Positions 26,405 through 36,014 of a stretch of DNA of 64,000 nt are shown here, piece after piece. The stretch lies in the NCBI GenBank assembly GCA_016793165.1, contig JAEULA010000034.1, positions 326,064 through 390,063 on the forward strand, given 5' to 3'. The translations under genes and the position numbers were made by a program. This DNA is from Alphaproteobacteria bacterium (GTDB taxonomy: Bacteria > Pseudomonadota > Alphaproteobacteria > CACIAM-22H2). Each line of letters opens with the position of its first letter. Position 1 is the first letter of the stretch. The notes beneath the pieces are model-generated. The model worked only from the letters and a program-made list of their open reading frames with translations. It was not told where the DNA came from and ran no database searches.

Positions 26405-26788
26405 TCAAGCCGGGGCGCCCGGCGGCCGCCGGGCGACCGGCGGGCACGATACCGACAACGCGCCGCGGCCCCAATCGAGCAGATCGTGGCCCCGCAGCAC
26501 CACGTCGCCCGAGTGAACGAAGCCGGGCGGCGTCTCGATCAGCAGCCAATGCTTCATGTCGCGGCATCCCCTCACGGGCAGCACCTCGCCGGGGACGAGA
26601 TAGTCGACGACCTCGCCCAGCCGCACCCGCGAGTGGATGGGCGCCGCGACCTGGGCCACGGCCTCGAGACGCTGCATGTAGGGAATCGTCGCGGCGACCG
26701 CGGCGCCGAGCAGCAGAAGCAGGATGCCGACCGCCGACACGAGGACTCGACGCCACAGCCGCACGGGCCGCGGAATGCCGCCCGTCAT
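26405..26788 (-). CDS. Small membrane-anchored protein, SH3-like
   Basis: A 127-residue hypothetical protein. One transmembrane helix (about residues 14-33, LVSAVGILLLLLGAAVAA) is followed by a periplasmic region that looks beta-rich: VVDYLVPGEVLPVRGCRD, HWLLIETPPGFVHSGDVVL. The V-x-V-R-G-C...W-x-x-I-E...G-F-V-H-x-x-D pattern resembles a bacterial SH3-type fold, but I cannot place it in a family. It lies between the SHMT-like and pirin genes on the same strand, with gaps of 27 bp on each side, so it is probably part of that transcript. Confidence 0.6.
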   Translation of the reverse strand: MTGGIPRPVRLWRRVLVSAVGILLLLLGAAVAATIPYMQRLEAVAQVAAPIHSRVRLGEVVDYLVPGEVLPVRGCRDMKHWLLIETPPGFVHSGDVVLRGHDLLDWGRGALSVSCPPVARRPPGAPA

Positions 26789-26815
26789 CCGTCCCCGCTC
26801 CGCCGCGAACGCGCC

Positions 26816-27679
26816 CTAGAACCGCCCGCTGCGGTAGTCGTCGACCGCGCGCTCGATCTCGGCGCGGGTGTTCATCACGAACGGCCCCCATTGCGCGATC
26901 GGCTCGTTCAACGGCCGCCCGGCGATCACGAGGGCACGGGCCGGCCCCGTCGCGGCCAGGCGCACGCCCCGCGCGCCGTCGCCATTGTCGAGGATCGCCA
27001 TGGCCTGCTTGGGCAGGACCTGCCGCCGCGCGCCGACGGCGAGCGCGCCCTCATAGCAATAGACGAACGCGTTGTGCCCGGCGGGGATCGCCGGCGCCGC
27101 CGCGCCTGCGGCGGGGAAGATGACGTCGAGATAGAGGGGCTCGGTCGCGGGACGGGTGACCGCGCCCGCGACAGCGCCGCAGCGCCCTGCGACGACGCGC
27201 ACCGTCGCGTCGCCGATCCGCGTCTCGGGTATCTCCGTCGCCGGGATGTCGCGGTAGCCCGGCGCGATCATCTTGTCGCGCGCCGGCAGGTTCAGCCACA
27301 GCTGGAAGCCGTGCATCAGGCCGGCCTCCTGCTCGGGCAGCTCGGAATGAACGAGACCGCGCCCCGCGGTCATCCATTGCACGCCGCCGGCCGTGAGCAG
27401 CCCCTCGCCGCCCGTCGTGTCGCGATGGCGCATGCGGCCGGCGATCATGTAGGTCACGGTCTCGAAGCCGCGATGCGGGTGGTCGGGAAAGCCGGCGATA
27501 TAGTCGCCGGGATCGTCGGAGCGGAACTCGTCCAGCATCAGGAAGGGATCGAGGCGGCGCTGCAGGTTCTGCGTCAGCACGCGCAGCAGCTTCACCCCCG
27601 CACCGTCGGACGTCGGCATGCCGCGCACGACATGCTCGATCTCCCGGCTCGCCGACGACGCTTCGCCCTCGCTGCCCAT
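26816..27679 (-). CDS. Pirin family protein (bicupin)
   Basis: A 287-residue bicupin. The N-terminal cupin carries the metal-site signature FPDHPHRGFETVTYMIAG (His pair plus Glu) and VQWMTAGRGLVHSELP with the fourth ligand His; LMHGFQLWLNLPA follows. The C-terminal cupin (about residues 180-280) includes HNAFVYCYEGAL and ends in GPFVMNTRAEIERAVDDY, the standard pirin tail. Some pirins have quercetin 2,3-dioxygenase activity and others act as redox-sensing cofactors; which applies is unknown. The ATG at 27679 is preferred because the open frame further upstream is arginine-rich and non-conserved in character. The gene diverges from the cheW operon. Confidence 0.93.
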   Translation of the reverse strand: MGSEGEASSASREIEHVVRGMPTSDGAGVKLLRVLTQNLQRRLDPFLMLDEFRSDDPGDYIAGFPDHPHRGFETVTYMIAGRMRHRDTTGGEGLLTAGGVQWMTAGRGLVHSELPEQEAGLMHGFQLWLNLPARDKMIAPGYRDIPATEIPETRIGDATVRVVAGRCGAVAGAVTRPATEPLYLDVIFPAAGAAAPAIPAGHNAFVYCYEGALAVGARRQVLPKQAMAILDNGDGARGVRLAATGPARALVIAGRPLNEPIAQWGPFVMNTRAEIERAVDDYRSGRF

Positions 27680-28233
27680 GGCCTCGCCCCTCGCCGCCGT
27701 CGGCGGCCGAAAACCGTCCCGCCCGGGAGGATACGCATGGTCGTGCGGCGCGCCACCCCGTTCTCGACCTGCGCGCGGCACGCCGCGGGCGCGGCACCCG
27801 CGACGCGCACGAAGCCGGTGACGCGCGGCGCGATACGGGCGCGTCGCGCCCGGGCCCGCCGGGCGCGCGACGGTCGCCGGCATTTGAAGCGGATTGCACC
27901 GGCTTCGCCGCGAATTTGCGCGAGCGGCGCAGCGGACATCCCCACTTAACCGATCAGAAATCCCTCCTTGAATATTGTGGGGCTTCATTGCGGGCCCGCT
28001 GCAGCTGGCCCCTCACAAGATCGGACTAGGGACTTCATGGGAACTGGCTCGCGCGCTTTCCCGTCGCACGCCCCCCCGCGCCTGCGCATCGCAGAGCCGC
28101 AGGCGGCCGCGACGACCGCTCCGTCGCAATGCCGCCCCGCGCGGTGCGGGCGCCAATCCGCAAGCCGCGTCCCCGACGCGACCGATCCCCACGACAACCC
28201 GCGCCACTCCTGAGCCGCCGGAAGGAAATCAAG
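27680..28233. promoter_or_regulatory. Divergent region between pirin and cheW genes
   Basis: These 554 bp hold no convincing gene. A long imperfect hairpin occupies 27842-27872 (CGTCGCGCCCGG pairing with CCGGGCGCGCGACG, with a 2-nt bulge). A relatively AT-rich stretch at 27945-27975 (CTTAAC, 19 nt, GAATAT) is the best candidate for a cheW promoter but matches the consensus poorly. The 250 bp between it and cheW would be leader. The cheW ribosome-binding site is GAAGGA at 28221-28226. Confidence 0.35.
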
Positions 28234-28797
28234 ATGCAGTCACTCGAGACCGGGAGCCCGCCCGTCGCCGGCTTTGCGCCGCCCGACCGGACGACGATCG
28301 GCGACAACACCCAGCAGTTCATCACCTTCACGCTCGACGGCCAGGAATACGGCATCGACATCATGGTCGTGCGCGAGATCAAGGGGTGGGCCGAGACGAC
28401 CACCATCCCCAATGCGCCGGACTACGTGCGCGGTGTCATCAACCTGCGCGGCGTGATCGTGCCGATCTTCGACCTCCGTTCGCGCTTCGGCATGGGCCGC
28501 ACCACGCCGAGCCCGATGCACGTCGTCATCATCGTGCACACCCGCGGCAAGACGATCGGCCTCCTGGTCGACGCGGTCTCGGACATCATCACGATCGAGC
28601 CCGAGGCGATCCGACCGGTGCCCGAGATGGGATTGCCGAGCGACGACCGGTTCCTCGACGGCCTCGTCGCCCATGGCGACCGGATGGTCACGCTGATCTC
28701 GCTCAACGGCCTGTTCGCGCACATCAACGACGCGGCCGGCGAGCTGCGTCCCGCGACGACCGCGTCGAAGACCGAGTCCCCCGAAGCTTCCAACTGA
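28234..28797 (+). CDS. cheW: Chemotaxis adaptor CheW
   Basis: A 187-residue CheW, the cytosolic adaptor that links receptors to the CheA kinase. Sequence: QFITFTLDGQEYGIDIMVVREI (residues 28-49), IPNAPDYVRGVINLRGVIVP with the NLRG receptor/CheA-binding loop, then PIFDLRSRFGM, RGKTIGLLVDAVSDII and the C-terminal DRMVTLISLNGLF. The ATG at 28234 is 7 nt after GAAGGA, and starting there gives the normal short N-terminal tail. A 25-residue acidic/Thr-rich C-terminal extension is of no known role. First gene of cheW-mcp-cheR-cheD-cheB. Confidence 0.96.
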   Translation: MQSLETGSPPVAGFAPPDRTTIGDNTQQFITFTLDGQEYGIDIMVVREIKGWAETTTIPNAPDYVRGVINLRGVIVPIFDLRSRFGMGRTTPSPMHVVIIVHTRGKTIGLLVDAVSDIITIEPEAIRPVPEMGLPSDDRFLDGLVAHGDRMVTLISLNGLFAHINDAAGELRPATTASKTESPEASN

Positions 28798-28851
28798 CCC
28801 TGCGGCCGCCCGATCGGCGTGCCGCCCGAACGAATCGATATGGAGACAACG

Positions 28852-31155
28852 ATGGCCAGAACAGCAAAGCTCACTTCCACCTCGGCGAAGGGCAAGCCCG
28901 CCGCGAAGGGCGCCTCGAATCCCAAGGCGCAGCTCGACGCGATGCGCACGGCCCAGGCTTTCGTCGAGTGCTCGCCGCAGGGCGTGATCGTCGACGCGAA
29001 CGCGGTGTTCCTGCAGGCGACCGGCTTCGCCCTCGAGGACCTGGTCGGGCAGGAGCACTCGGTCTTCGCCGATCCGGCCTGGCGCGCGCAGCCCGATTTC
29101 CGGCCGTTCTGGGACAAGGTGGCGCGCGGCGAGACCCAGTCGGGCCTGTACCGCTTCGCCAGCAAGGCCGGCAAGGAGGTCTGGTTCCAGGGATCCTACG
29201 CGCCGGTGGTCGATGCGAAGGGCGTCGTGACGGCCGTCGTGGTCACCGGCTGGGACGTGACCGCCCAGACGCAGAAGGCGCAGGCCGACGCGCTCGAGCT
29301 CAAGGTGCGCTCGGACATCATGGACATGACCAGCATCGTGTCCTACGCCGACCTGAAGGGCGACATCGTCACGATCAACGACAAGTTCTGCGAAGTTTCC
29401 AAGTACAGCCGCGACGAGCTGATCGGCAAGCCCCACAACACGACCCGGCATCCGGACATGCCGAAGGAAGTGTTCAAGGAGATGTGGAGCACGATCGGCC
29501 GCGGGCGCCCGTTCCGCGGCGTCATCAAGAACCGCGCGAAGGACGGCACGCCGTACTACGTGGACGCCGTGATCATGCCGTTCCTCGGCGAGAACGGTAA
29601 GCCGAAGAAGTACCTCGGCGTGCGTTACGACATCACAGCCGCGGAGCTGGAGCGCCAGGCGATGCGCGGCCTGTTCGGGGCCATCGACACGAGCTTCGCC
29701 TATATCGAGTTCGACACCGACGGCAATGTCCTGAACGCCAACAAGAACTTCCTGGACACGCTCGGCTACCAGCTGGACGAGATCAAGGGCAAGCACCACC
29801 GCCTCTTCGTCGAGAAGTCGTACGAGACGTCGCCCGCCTACGGGCAGTTCTGGGCCGACCTCAAGGGCGGCAAGGCGACCAGCGACGTCTTCAAGCGCAT
29901 CGCGAAGTCCGGCAAGGAGGTCTGGATCCAGGCGGTCTACGCGCCGGTGAAGGACGAGGTGGGCCGGGTCATCAAGGTGGTCAAGCTGGCGACCGACGTG
30001 ACCGACCGGATCAAGGCGACGCAGACGCTGCAGGCCGCCGTGCGCGAGACCCAGGACGTCGTCGCCGCGGCGATGGCCAACGACCTGAGCAAGCGCATCC
30101 CGATGGAAGGCAAGACCGGCGACATCGAGCAGCTGTGCAACGGCGTCAACGGCCTGATCGACAGCATGAGCTCGATCGTGGCGCGGATCATCGACTCGTC
30201 GAACGAGATCGCCAACGCCGCACGCGAGATCGCCAGCGGCAACACCGACCTCTCCCAGCGCACCGAGGAGCAGGCGTCGAGCCTGGAGGAGACCGCAGCG
30301 AGCCTCGAGGAGCTGACCTCGACGGTGAAGCAGAACGCCGACAACGCCCAGCAGGCCAACCAGCTCGCCAGCTCGGCCTCCGAGGTCGCGATCAAGGGCG
30401 GCAGCGTCGTCAGCCAGGTCGTGCGGACGATGGACGGGATCACGGACTCGAGCCGCAAGATCTCCGACATCATCGGCGTCATCGACGAGATCGCGTTCCA
30501 GACCAACATCCTCGCCCTCAACGCCGCGGTCGAGGCCGCGCGCGCCGGCGAGCAGGGCCGCGGCTTCGCGGTGGTGGCCGCCGAGGTGCGCAACCTCGCG
30601 CAGCGCAGCGCCAACGCGGCGAAGGAGATCAAGGCCCTGATCTCGGACTCGGTCAGCAAGGTCGAGACGGGCTCGAAGCTGGTCGAGAGCGCCGGCAAGA
30701 CGATGGAGGAGATCGTCGCCTCGGTGAAGCGCGTCACCGACATCATGGCGGAGATCTCGGCCGCGTCGCAGGAGCAGAGCGGCGGCATCGAGCAGGTCAA
30801 CACCGCCGTCACCGAGATGGACAAGATCACGCAGCAGAACGCCGCCCTCGTCGAGGAGGCCGCGGCTGCGGCCAAGTCGCTCGAGGAGCAGACCGGCGGG
30901 CTGGTGGCCATGGTCGCCGACTTCACCCTCGCGGAAGGCCATCAGTCGACGGCGAGGCCGGCCACGCGCCCGGCGGCCACCGGCAATCCGGTCGTCGACA
31001 GCGCCGTGCGCAAGGCGGCCGCCGCGCGTCCCGGCTCGGATGCGGCCAAGCGCCCGGCCGCCGTGCCGGCACGCCCCGCCACGGCCGAGAAGCCGACGGC
31101 GCCCAAGCGCCGCGCGGCGGGCGGCGGCGGCGACGCCGACTGGCAGGAGTTCTGA
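28852..31155 (+). CDS. Soluble methyl-accepting chemotaxis protein with three PAS domains (Aer-like)
   Basis: A 767-residue receptor with no transmembrane helix. Three PAS domains in a row (about residues 26-133, 155-262 and 270-385; each ends with a D-x-T motif) feed a HAMP-like coiled coil (about 395-450) and a MA signalling domain whose tip is [36 protein letters not shown] (in two parts, about 545-580). It probably senses a cytoplasmic redox or energy signal through a PAS-bound cofactor, as Aer-type receptors do; the cofactor is not determined. The extreme C-terminus is DWQEF, matching the x-aromatic-x-x-aromatic pentapeptide that tethers CheR and CheB. ATG 28852 follows GGAG by 6 nt. Confidence 0.94.
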   Translation: MARTAKLTSTSAKGKPAAKGASNPKAQLDAMRTAQAFVECSPQGVIVDANAVFLQATGFALEDLVGQEHSVFADPAWRAQPDFRPFWDKVARGETQSGLYRFASKAGKEVWFQGSYAPVVDAKGVVTAVVVTGWDVTAQTQKAQADALELKVRSDIMDMTSIVSYADLKGDIVTINDKFCEVSKYSRDELIGKPHNTTRHPDMPKEVFKEMWSTIGRGRPFRGVIKNRAKDGTPYYVDAVIMPFLGENGKPKKYLGVRYDITAAELERQAMRGLFGAIDTSFAYIEFDTDGNVLNANKNFLDTLGYQLDEIKGKHHRLFVEKSYETSPAYGQFWADLKGGKATSDVFKRIAKSGKEVWIQAVYAPVKDEVGRVIKVVKLATDVTDRIKATQTLQAAVRETQDVVAAAMANDLSKRIPMEGKTGDIEQLCNGVNGLIDSMSSIVARIIDSSNEIANAAREIASGNTDLSQRTEEQASSLEETAASLEELTSTVKQNADNAQQANQLASSASEVAIKGGSVVSQVVRTMDGITDSSRKISDIIGVIDEIAFQTNILALNAAVEAARAGEQGRGFAVVAAEVRNLAQRSANAAKEIKALISDSVSKVETGSKLVESAGKTMEEIVASVKRVTDIMAEISAASQEQSGGIEQVNTAVTEMDKITQQNAALVEEAAAAAKSLEEQTGGLVAMVADFTLAEGHQSTARPATRPAATGNPVVDSAVRKAAAARPGSDAAKRPAAVPARPATAEKPTAPKRRAAGGGGDADWQEF

Positions 31156-31240
31156 TCGGGATCCGATCGCGACGCCCTGAAGCCTCCGGCCGCGCCGACA
31201 ACGGCGCGGCCGGAACGCCCTTCCAGCACTGGGCAGGATC

Positions 31241-32080
31241 ATGCAAGCCGCAAAGCAGACCGAGTTCACGCTCAGCGACTCTGACTTCAACAAGATCTCG
31301 GCCTTCGTCCGCACCCGCACGGGGATCGTCCTCAGCGAACGCAAGCGCGACCTCGTCTACAGCCGGCTCGTCCGCCGCTTGCGGGCCCTGCGCCTCGACA
31401 GCTTTGCCGCCTATTGCGACTACCTCGAGGGCCCCGACGGCGACCAGGAACACGGGTCGCTGATCAACGCGATCACGACGAATCTCACGGGGTTCTTCCG
31501 CGAGGCCCACCACTTCGAGCACCTCGCGGAGAACGTCCTCAAGCCGCTGGTCAGGGAGCGCGCGAACGGGCAGCGGCGCATCCGGATCTGGTCCTCGGCC
31601 GCGTCGACCGGCGAGGAGCCGTACTCGATCGCGATGGTGCTGCGCAGCGTCGTGCCCGAGACCGGCGGCTGGGACGCGAAGATCCTCGCCACCGACATCG
31701 ACACCGACGTCATCGCGCACGGCAAGGCGGGGCGCTACGGCGCCGACGCCGTCGAGCGCATGCCCGAGCCGTACCGCTCGCGCTATGTCGGGCCGGAGCA
31801 GGGCGGCAGGGTGCAGATCGACCAGCGCGTGCGCAACCTCATCACCTTCAAGCAGCTGAACCTGATGGACGACTGGCCGATGCGCGGCCCGTTCGACGTC
31901 ATCTTCTGCCGCAACGTCGTCATCTACTTCGACAAGCAGGAGAAGTGCGTGCTGTTCGACCGGATGGCCGAGCTGCTGCAGCCCAACGGCTGGCTCTACA
32001 TCGGCCATTCCGAGAACCTTCTCGGCATCACCGACCGCTTCCAGCTCCAGGGCCGCACGATCTACCGCCGGGTGTCCTGA
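31241..32080 (+). CDS. cheR: Chemotaxis protein methyltransferase CheR
   Basis: A 279-residue SAM-dependent methyltransferase that methylates receptor glutamates. The N-terminal helical domain (FNKISAFVRTRTGIVLSERKRDLVYSRLVRRLR) is followed by the catalytic domain: TTNLTGFFREAHHFEHL, the SAM-binding IRIWSSAASTGEEPYSIAM, LATDIDTDVI and FDVIFCRNVVIYFDK. The end (LYIGHSENLLGI, TIYRR) is typical. It follows the mcp gene by 85 bp and its stop overlaps the cheD start by 1 bp (TGATG). The preceding receptor carries a C-terminal CheR-binding pentapeptide, consistent with the pair working together. Confidence 0.96.
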   Translation: MQAAKQTEFTLSDSDFNKISAFVRTRTGIVLSERKRDLVYSRLVRRLRALRLDSFAAYCDYLEGPDGDQEHGSLINAITTNLTGFFREAHHFEHLAENVLKPLVRERANGQRRIRIWSSAASTGEEPYSIAMVLRSVVPETGGWDAKILATDIDTDVIAHGKAGRYGADAVERMPEPYRSRYVGPEQGGRVQIDQRVRNLITFKQLNLMDDWPMRGPFDVIFCRNVVIYFDKQEKCVLFDRMAELLQPNGWLYIGHSENLLGITDRFQLQGRTIYRRVS

Positions 32081-32730
32081 TGAACCTGGCCCAGAAGCCG
32101 ACCGAGCGGCGACAGCGCAGGGGCATCGAGGAGCCGCTCCTCAACAACAAGGTCCGGCGCTATCGCGACCCGGAGTTCAACGCGACCGTCGTGAAGGTGC
32201 TTCCCGGCGAGCATTACGTGACCGACGTGGCCGACGAGATGATCGTCACCGTGCTCGGATCGTGCATCGCCGCGTGCATCCGCGACCCGCTGATCAAGTT
32301 CGGCGGCATGAACCACTTCATGCTGCCGCAGAGCGCCGACGGAGCCTGGGGCGCCGCTTCGGCGTCGATGCGCTACGGCAACTTCGCGATGGAAGTCCTG
32401 ATCAACGAGATCCTGTCGCGCGGCGGGCGCCGCGAGCGCCTCGAGATCAAGGTCTTCGGCGGCGGCAACGTGCTCGCCGGATCGACCCCGGTCGGCACGC
32501 GCAACGCCGCATTCGTCGAATCCTATCTCGCCGCCGAAGGCCTGACGGCCGTGGCGAGCCATCTGCGCGGCAACTTCCCGCGCCGCGTCCACTACTTCCC
32601 CGTGACCGGCAAGGTCATGATGCGCGAGCTCAAGCGCACCGACGACCAGGTCGTGCTCGACACCGAGAAGTCCTACCTCACGAAGCTCAGCACGCCGCCG
32701 AGCTCGGGGGACATCGAACTCTTCGATTGA
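32080..32730 (+). CDS. cheD: Chemoreceptor glutamine deamidase CheD
   Basis: A 216-residue CheD, which deamidates receptor Gln to Glu and in some species interacts with CheC. The catalytic pair is visible: Cys62 in VLGSCIAACIRDP and His79 in GGMNHFMLP; MRYGNFAMEVLINEIL and KVFGGGNVL follow. The N-terminal 35 residues are a basic extension. The C-terminus reads SSGDIELFD, very like the end of the second MCP in this window. No cheC or cheX is in the window. The start overlaps the cheR stop by one base, and cheB follows after 9 bp. Confidence 0.95.
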   Translation: MNLAQKPTERRQRRGIEEPLLNNKVRRYRDPEFNATVVKVLPGEHYVTDVADEMIVTVLGSCIAACIRDPLIKFGGMNHFMLPQSADGAWGAASASMRYGNFAMEVLINEILSRGGRRERLEIKVFGGGNVLAGSTPVGTRNAAFVESYLAAEGLTAVASHLRGNFPRRVHYFPVTGKVMMRELKRTDDQVVLDTEKSYLTKLSTPPSSGDIELFD

Positions 32731-32739
32731 GGCCGCCTC

Positions 32740-33807
32740 GTGCAAAGAAAGCCCATCCGCGTCGTTGTCGTCGACGATTCCGCCCTGATGCGGAAGATGA
32801 TCTCGGCGATGCTGAGCTCCGAGCCGGACATCGAGGTCGTCGGCATCGCCAACGACCCCTTCCAGGCGCGCGAGCAGATCAAGGCGACCAATCCCGACGT
32901 CGTGACGCTGGACGTCGAGATGCCGAAGATGGACGGGCTGACCTTCCTCGAGAAGATCATGACGCTGCGGCCGATGCCGGTCGTCATGGTCTCCTCGCTG
33001 ACACAGACCGGGACCGACGCGACGCTGCGCGCGCTCGAGCTCGGCGCCGTCGACTGCGTGGCCAAGCCGGCCGGCGGCATGATCGCCGAGGGCCAGGCCG
33101 AGTTCCGCGCCGACGTCATCGCCAAGGTGCGCACGGCCGCCGCCGCGCGGATCCGGCCGCGCAAGCTCGTCGAGCGCGCCGCCCGGGCCTCGGTCGGCCC
33201 CGGCTACTCGTCGAGCGAGGTCGTCGTCGCGATCGGGTCGTCGACCGGCGGCGTCGAGGCGCTGCATCACGTGCTCCAGGCGCTGCCCGCCGACAGCCCG
33301 GCGGTGGTCGTCACGCAGCACATGCCGCCCGCCTTCACGGCGAGCTTCTCGCGCCGCCTGGACTCCGAATGCGCGGTCGTGGTGGCCGAGGCGACCGACG
33401 GCGTGCGCGTGCTCCCGGGCCACGTCTACATCGCGCCGGGCGGCCGTCATCTCGAGCTGGGCCGCTCCGGCGCCAACTACATCTGCAAGCTGCACGACCA
33501 GCCGCCGGTCTCCGGGCACCGTCCGTCGGTGGACGTGCTGTTCCGCTCGGTCGCGCGAAATGCCGGCGCCAACGCCGTCGGCGTGATCATGACCGGCATG
33601 GGCCGCGACGGCGCCGACGGCCTGCTCGAGATGCGCAAGGCCGGCGCTCGGACGATCGGCCAGGACGAGGCGAGCTGCGTCGTCTACGGCATGCCCAAGG
33701 TCGCGCGCGAGGTCGGCGCCGTCGAAGTGGAGGTGCCGCTGCACAAGATCCCGGGCGAGATCCTGCAGCGCTGCTACGCCTCGACCCCGCGTCGTATGCG
33801 CATCTGA
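32740..33807 (+). CDS. cheB: Chemotaxis methylesterase/deamidase CheB
   Basis: A 355-residue response regulator. The receiver domain (about residues 5-125) has VVVDDSALMRK and the phosphoacceptor Asp58 in LDVEMPKMDGL. After a linker the methylesterase domain shows IGSSTGGVEAL (catalytic Ser), QHMPPAFTASFSRRLD (catalytic His) and MTGMGRDGADGL (catalytic Asp). Phosphorylation by CheA activates removal of receptor methyl groups, giving adaptation with CheR and CheD. GTG 32740 is chosen as the receiver begins five residues later. Last gene of its operon; a strong terminator follows. Confidence 0.96.
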   Translation: MQRKPIRVVVVDDSALMRKMISAMLSSEPDIEVVGIANDPFQAREQIKATNPDVVTLDVEMPKMDGLTFLEKIMTLRPMPVVMVSSLTQTGTDATLRALELGAVDCVAKPAGGMIAEGQAEFRADVIAKVRTAAAARIRPRKLVERAARASVGPGYSSSEVVVAIGSSTGGVEALHHVLQALPADSPAVVVTQHMPPAFTASFSRRLDSECAVVVAEATDGVRVLPGHVYIAPGGRHLELGRSGANYICKLHDQPPVSGHRPSVDVLFRSVARNAGANAVGVIMTGMGRDGADGLLEMRKAGARTIGQDEASCVVYGMPKVAREVGAVEVEVPLHKIPGEILQRCYASTPRRMRI

Positions 33808-33832
33808 GGCACCGTCCCGGCATTGCGCCGGC

Positions 33833-33877
33833 GCGAGTGGGGTCGGCGACACGTCGCCGGCCCCGCTCGCATTTCTG
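33833..33877 (+). terminator. Rho-independent terminator after cheB
   Basis: A 17-bp stem (33833-33849 with 33854-33870, all pairs Watson-Crick except two G-U in RNA) closes a CACG tetraloop and is followed at once by ATTTCTG. It begins 26 bp after the cheB stop. This is a convincing intrinsic terminator ending the cheW-mcp-cheR-cheD-cheB transcript and separating it from hyuA. Confidence 0.85.
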
Positions 33878-33953
33878 AGGGCTGGCGTCGCGGCCGTCGA
33901 TCGGTGAAGAGTGCGGCCGAGCACTCGTTCCCCTCCACGCGACGGAGCGCCCC

Positions 33954-36014
33954 CTGAGCCCCACCCGCAAGCCGATCCGCATCGGCGTCGACATCGGCGG
34001 CACGTTCACCGACCTCCAGATCCTGGACCTGCGCGACGCCCGGCTCGTCAGCCACAAGGTCGCGACGACCCCCGCCGACCCCTCGATCGGCCTGCTCGAC
34101 GGCGTGCGCGAGGCGGCACAGCGCTTCGGCTTCGCGCTCGACGACGTCGGCTATCTGCTGCACGGCACGACGATCGCGACGAATGCGGTGCTGGAGCGCA
34201 AGTTCCCGCGCGGCGCACTCGTCACCACCGCCGGCTTCGAGGACGTCCTCGAGATCACCCGCCACGCGCGCCGCGAGGTCTATTCCGTCCGCCCGCGGCC
34301 CTTCCCCGTCCTGATCGCCCGCGACCGCCGGGTCGGCGTCGCCGAGCGCATCCGCGCCGACGGCCGCATCGAGACGGCGCTGACGCGCGCGGCGCTGGAC
34401 GCGCTCGCGCGGCGTCTGGCGACGCTCGACGTGGAAACGGTCGCCGTGTCGCTGCTGAACGCCTACGTGAACCCGGCGCACGAGCACGCGATCCGCGATC
34501 ATCTCGCCGCGGCCCTGCCCGGCGTCGCGGTGTCGATCTCCTCGGCGATCAGCCCCGAGATCCGCGAGTACGAGCGCAGCTCGACCACCGTCCTGAACGC
34601 GCTGCTCACGCCGGTGGTGAAGGCCTATCTCGAGAAGCTCGTCGCGCGGATGACCGAGGCACGCTTCGAGCCGCGCCTGCTGATCGTGCAGTCGAACGGC
34701 CGGGTCTGCACGCCGGAGACGGCGGCGCAGGAGCCCGTCCGGCTGCTGCTGTCGGGCCCGAGCGGCGGCGCGCTCGCCGCCCTGCACCTCTCGCGCGCGC
34801 TCGGCGAGCCGTCGCTGGTCGGGGTCGACATGGGCGGCACCAGCTACGACGTCTCGGTCGTGCGCGAGGACCGCATCGACCTCGTGAACCAGGGCGAGAT
34901 CGACCGCCTGCCGGTGCGCGTGCCGATGGTCGAGATCCGCACCATCGGCGCCGGCGGCGGCTCGATCGCGCGCGTCGACGCGGGCAGGCGCCTCGCGGTC
35001 GGACCGGAGAGCGCCGGCGCGCGGCCCGGGCCGGTCTGCTACGGCCATGGCGGCACGGAGCCGACGGTCACCGACTCCAACCTGGTGCTCGGGCGGCTCG
35101 ACCCGGCTTTCTTCCTCGGCGGGAAGATGAAGCTCGACCTCGCCGGCGCGCGCCGCGCCCTGACCGGGCGCATCGCCGACGCGCTGGACGTCGGCCCGGA
35201 GCAGGCGGCCGGCGGGATCCTGACGATGACCAACGCCAACCTCGCGGCGGCGATCCGGCTCAGCCTGTTCGAGAAGGGCCTCGATCCGCGCGACTTCGCG
35301 CTGCTCTCGTTCGGCGGCGCCGGCTCGCTGCACGCGATCCACGTCGCCGAGGAACTCGGCATCCGCCGGGTGATCTTCCCGCGCGACGCGAGCACGCTGT
35401 CGGCCTGGGGCATCCTGCATTCCGACATCGGCCACGACTTCGCGCGCTCGCGGGTCATGCCCGCGACCGCCGAGAGCCTGCCGACTCTCGCGGCCATGGC
35501 GGCGGAGCTGACGCGCCAGGGCGAGGCGCGGCTCGCCGCGGACGCCATTTCTCCGGCGGATCGCGCGCTGCGGTTCGCCGCCGACCTGCGCTATCGCGGC
35601 CAGGCCTTCGAGCTGACGGTGCCCTGGCGCTTCGAACAGCTCGATGGAGCGGCGCTGGACGGCCTGGTCGCCGACTTCCACGCGATGCATCGCCAGCGGT
35701 TCTCCTACGCGAATCCCGACGACGCGGTCGAGATCGTCACCCTGCGGCTGGCGGCCATCGGCCGGCTCGAGCGTCCGCCCGGCGCCGCGGCGGCAGTTGC
35801 CGGCAGCACGGCGGCAGCGGGCATGCGGCCGGTGTGGCTCGATGGCGCCTGGCATCCCGTCAAGGTCCTGCGGCGCGACGCGCTCGGGCCGGGCGCCACC
35901 GTCGCCGGACCGGCGGTGATCGAGGAGGACTACACGACCGCCCTGTTGATCGCCGGCTGGACGCTGCGCGTCGACCCGACCGGCCACCTGATCGCGACGA
36001 GGGACCTGACATGA
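33954..36014 (+). CDS. Hydantoinase/oxoprolinase subunit A, HyuA
   Basis: A 686-residue ATP-binding subunit of a split hydantoinase/oxoprolinase. From the proposed start the protein reads LSPTRKPIRIGVDIGGTFTD, which restores the nucleotide-binding motif; DMGGTSYDVSV, TIGAGGGSIARVD and FGGAGSLHAIHVAEEL follow. The first conventional start codon (GTG 34104) would cut off this essential N-terminus, and the frame is closed by a TGA at 33876 with no ATG, GTG or TTG between. A CTG at 33954 sits 6 nt after GGAG and is the best initiation site. The gene overlaps hyuB by 4 bp. Substrate unknown; the ureohydrolase in the same operon hints at nitrogen-rich compounds. Confidence 0.88.
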   Translation: MSPTRKPIRIGVDIGGTFTDLQILDLRDARLVSHKVATTPADPSIGLLDGVREAAQRFGFALDDVGYLLHGTTIATNAVLERKFPRGALVTTAGFEDVLEITRHARREVYSVRPRPFPVLIARDRRVGVAERIRADGRIETALTRAALDALARRLATLDVETVAVSLLNAYVNPAHEHAIRDHLAAALPGVAVSISSAISPEIREYERSSTTVLNALLTPVVKAYLEKLVARMTEARFEPRLLIVQSNGRVCTPETAAQEPVRLLLSGPSGGALAALHLSRALGEPSLVGVDMGGTSYDVSVVREDRIDLVNQGEIDRLPVRVPMVEIRTIGAGGGSIARVDAGRRLAVGPESAGARPGPVCYGHGGTEPTVTDSNLVLGRLDPAFFLGGKMKLDLAGARRALTGRIADALDVGPEQAAGGILTMTNANLAAAIRLSLFEKGLDPRDFALLSFGGAGSLHAIHVAEELGIRRVIFPRDASTLSAWGILHSDIGHDFARSRVMPATAESLPTLAAMAAELTRQGEARLAADAISPADRALRFAADLRYRGQAFELTVPWRFEQLDGAALDGLVADFHAMHRQRFSYANPDDAVEIVTLRLAAIGRLERPPGAAAAVAGSTAAAGMRPVWLDGAWHPVKVLRRDALGPGATVAGPAVIEEDYTTALLIAGWTLRVDPTGHLIATRDLT

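Noticed and set aside
27960..27990. Sigma-54 promoter before cheW (TGGGGCTTCATTGC)
   Set aside because: The distance between the GG and GC elements is one base short, and the flanks match poorly.
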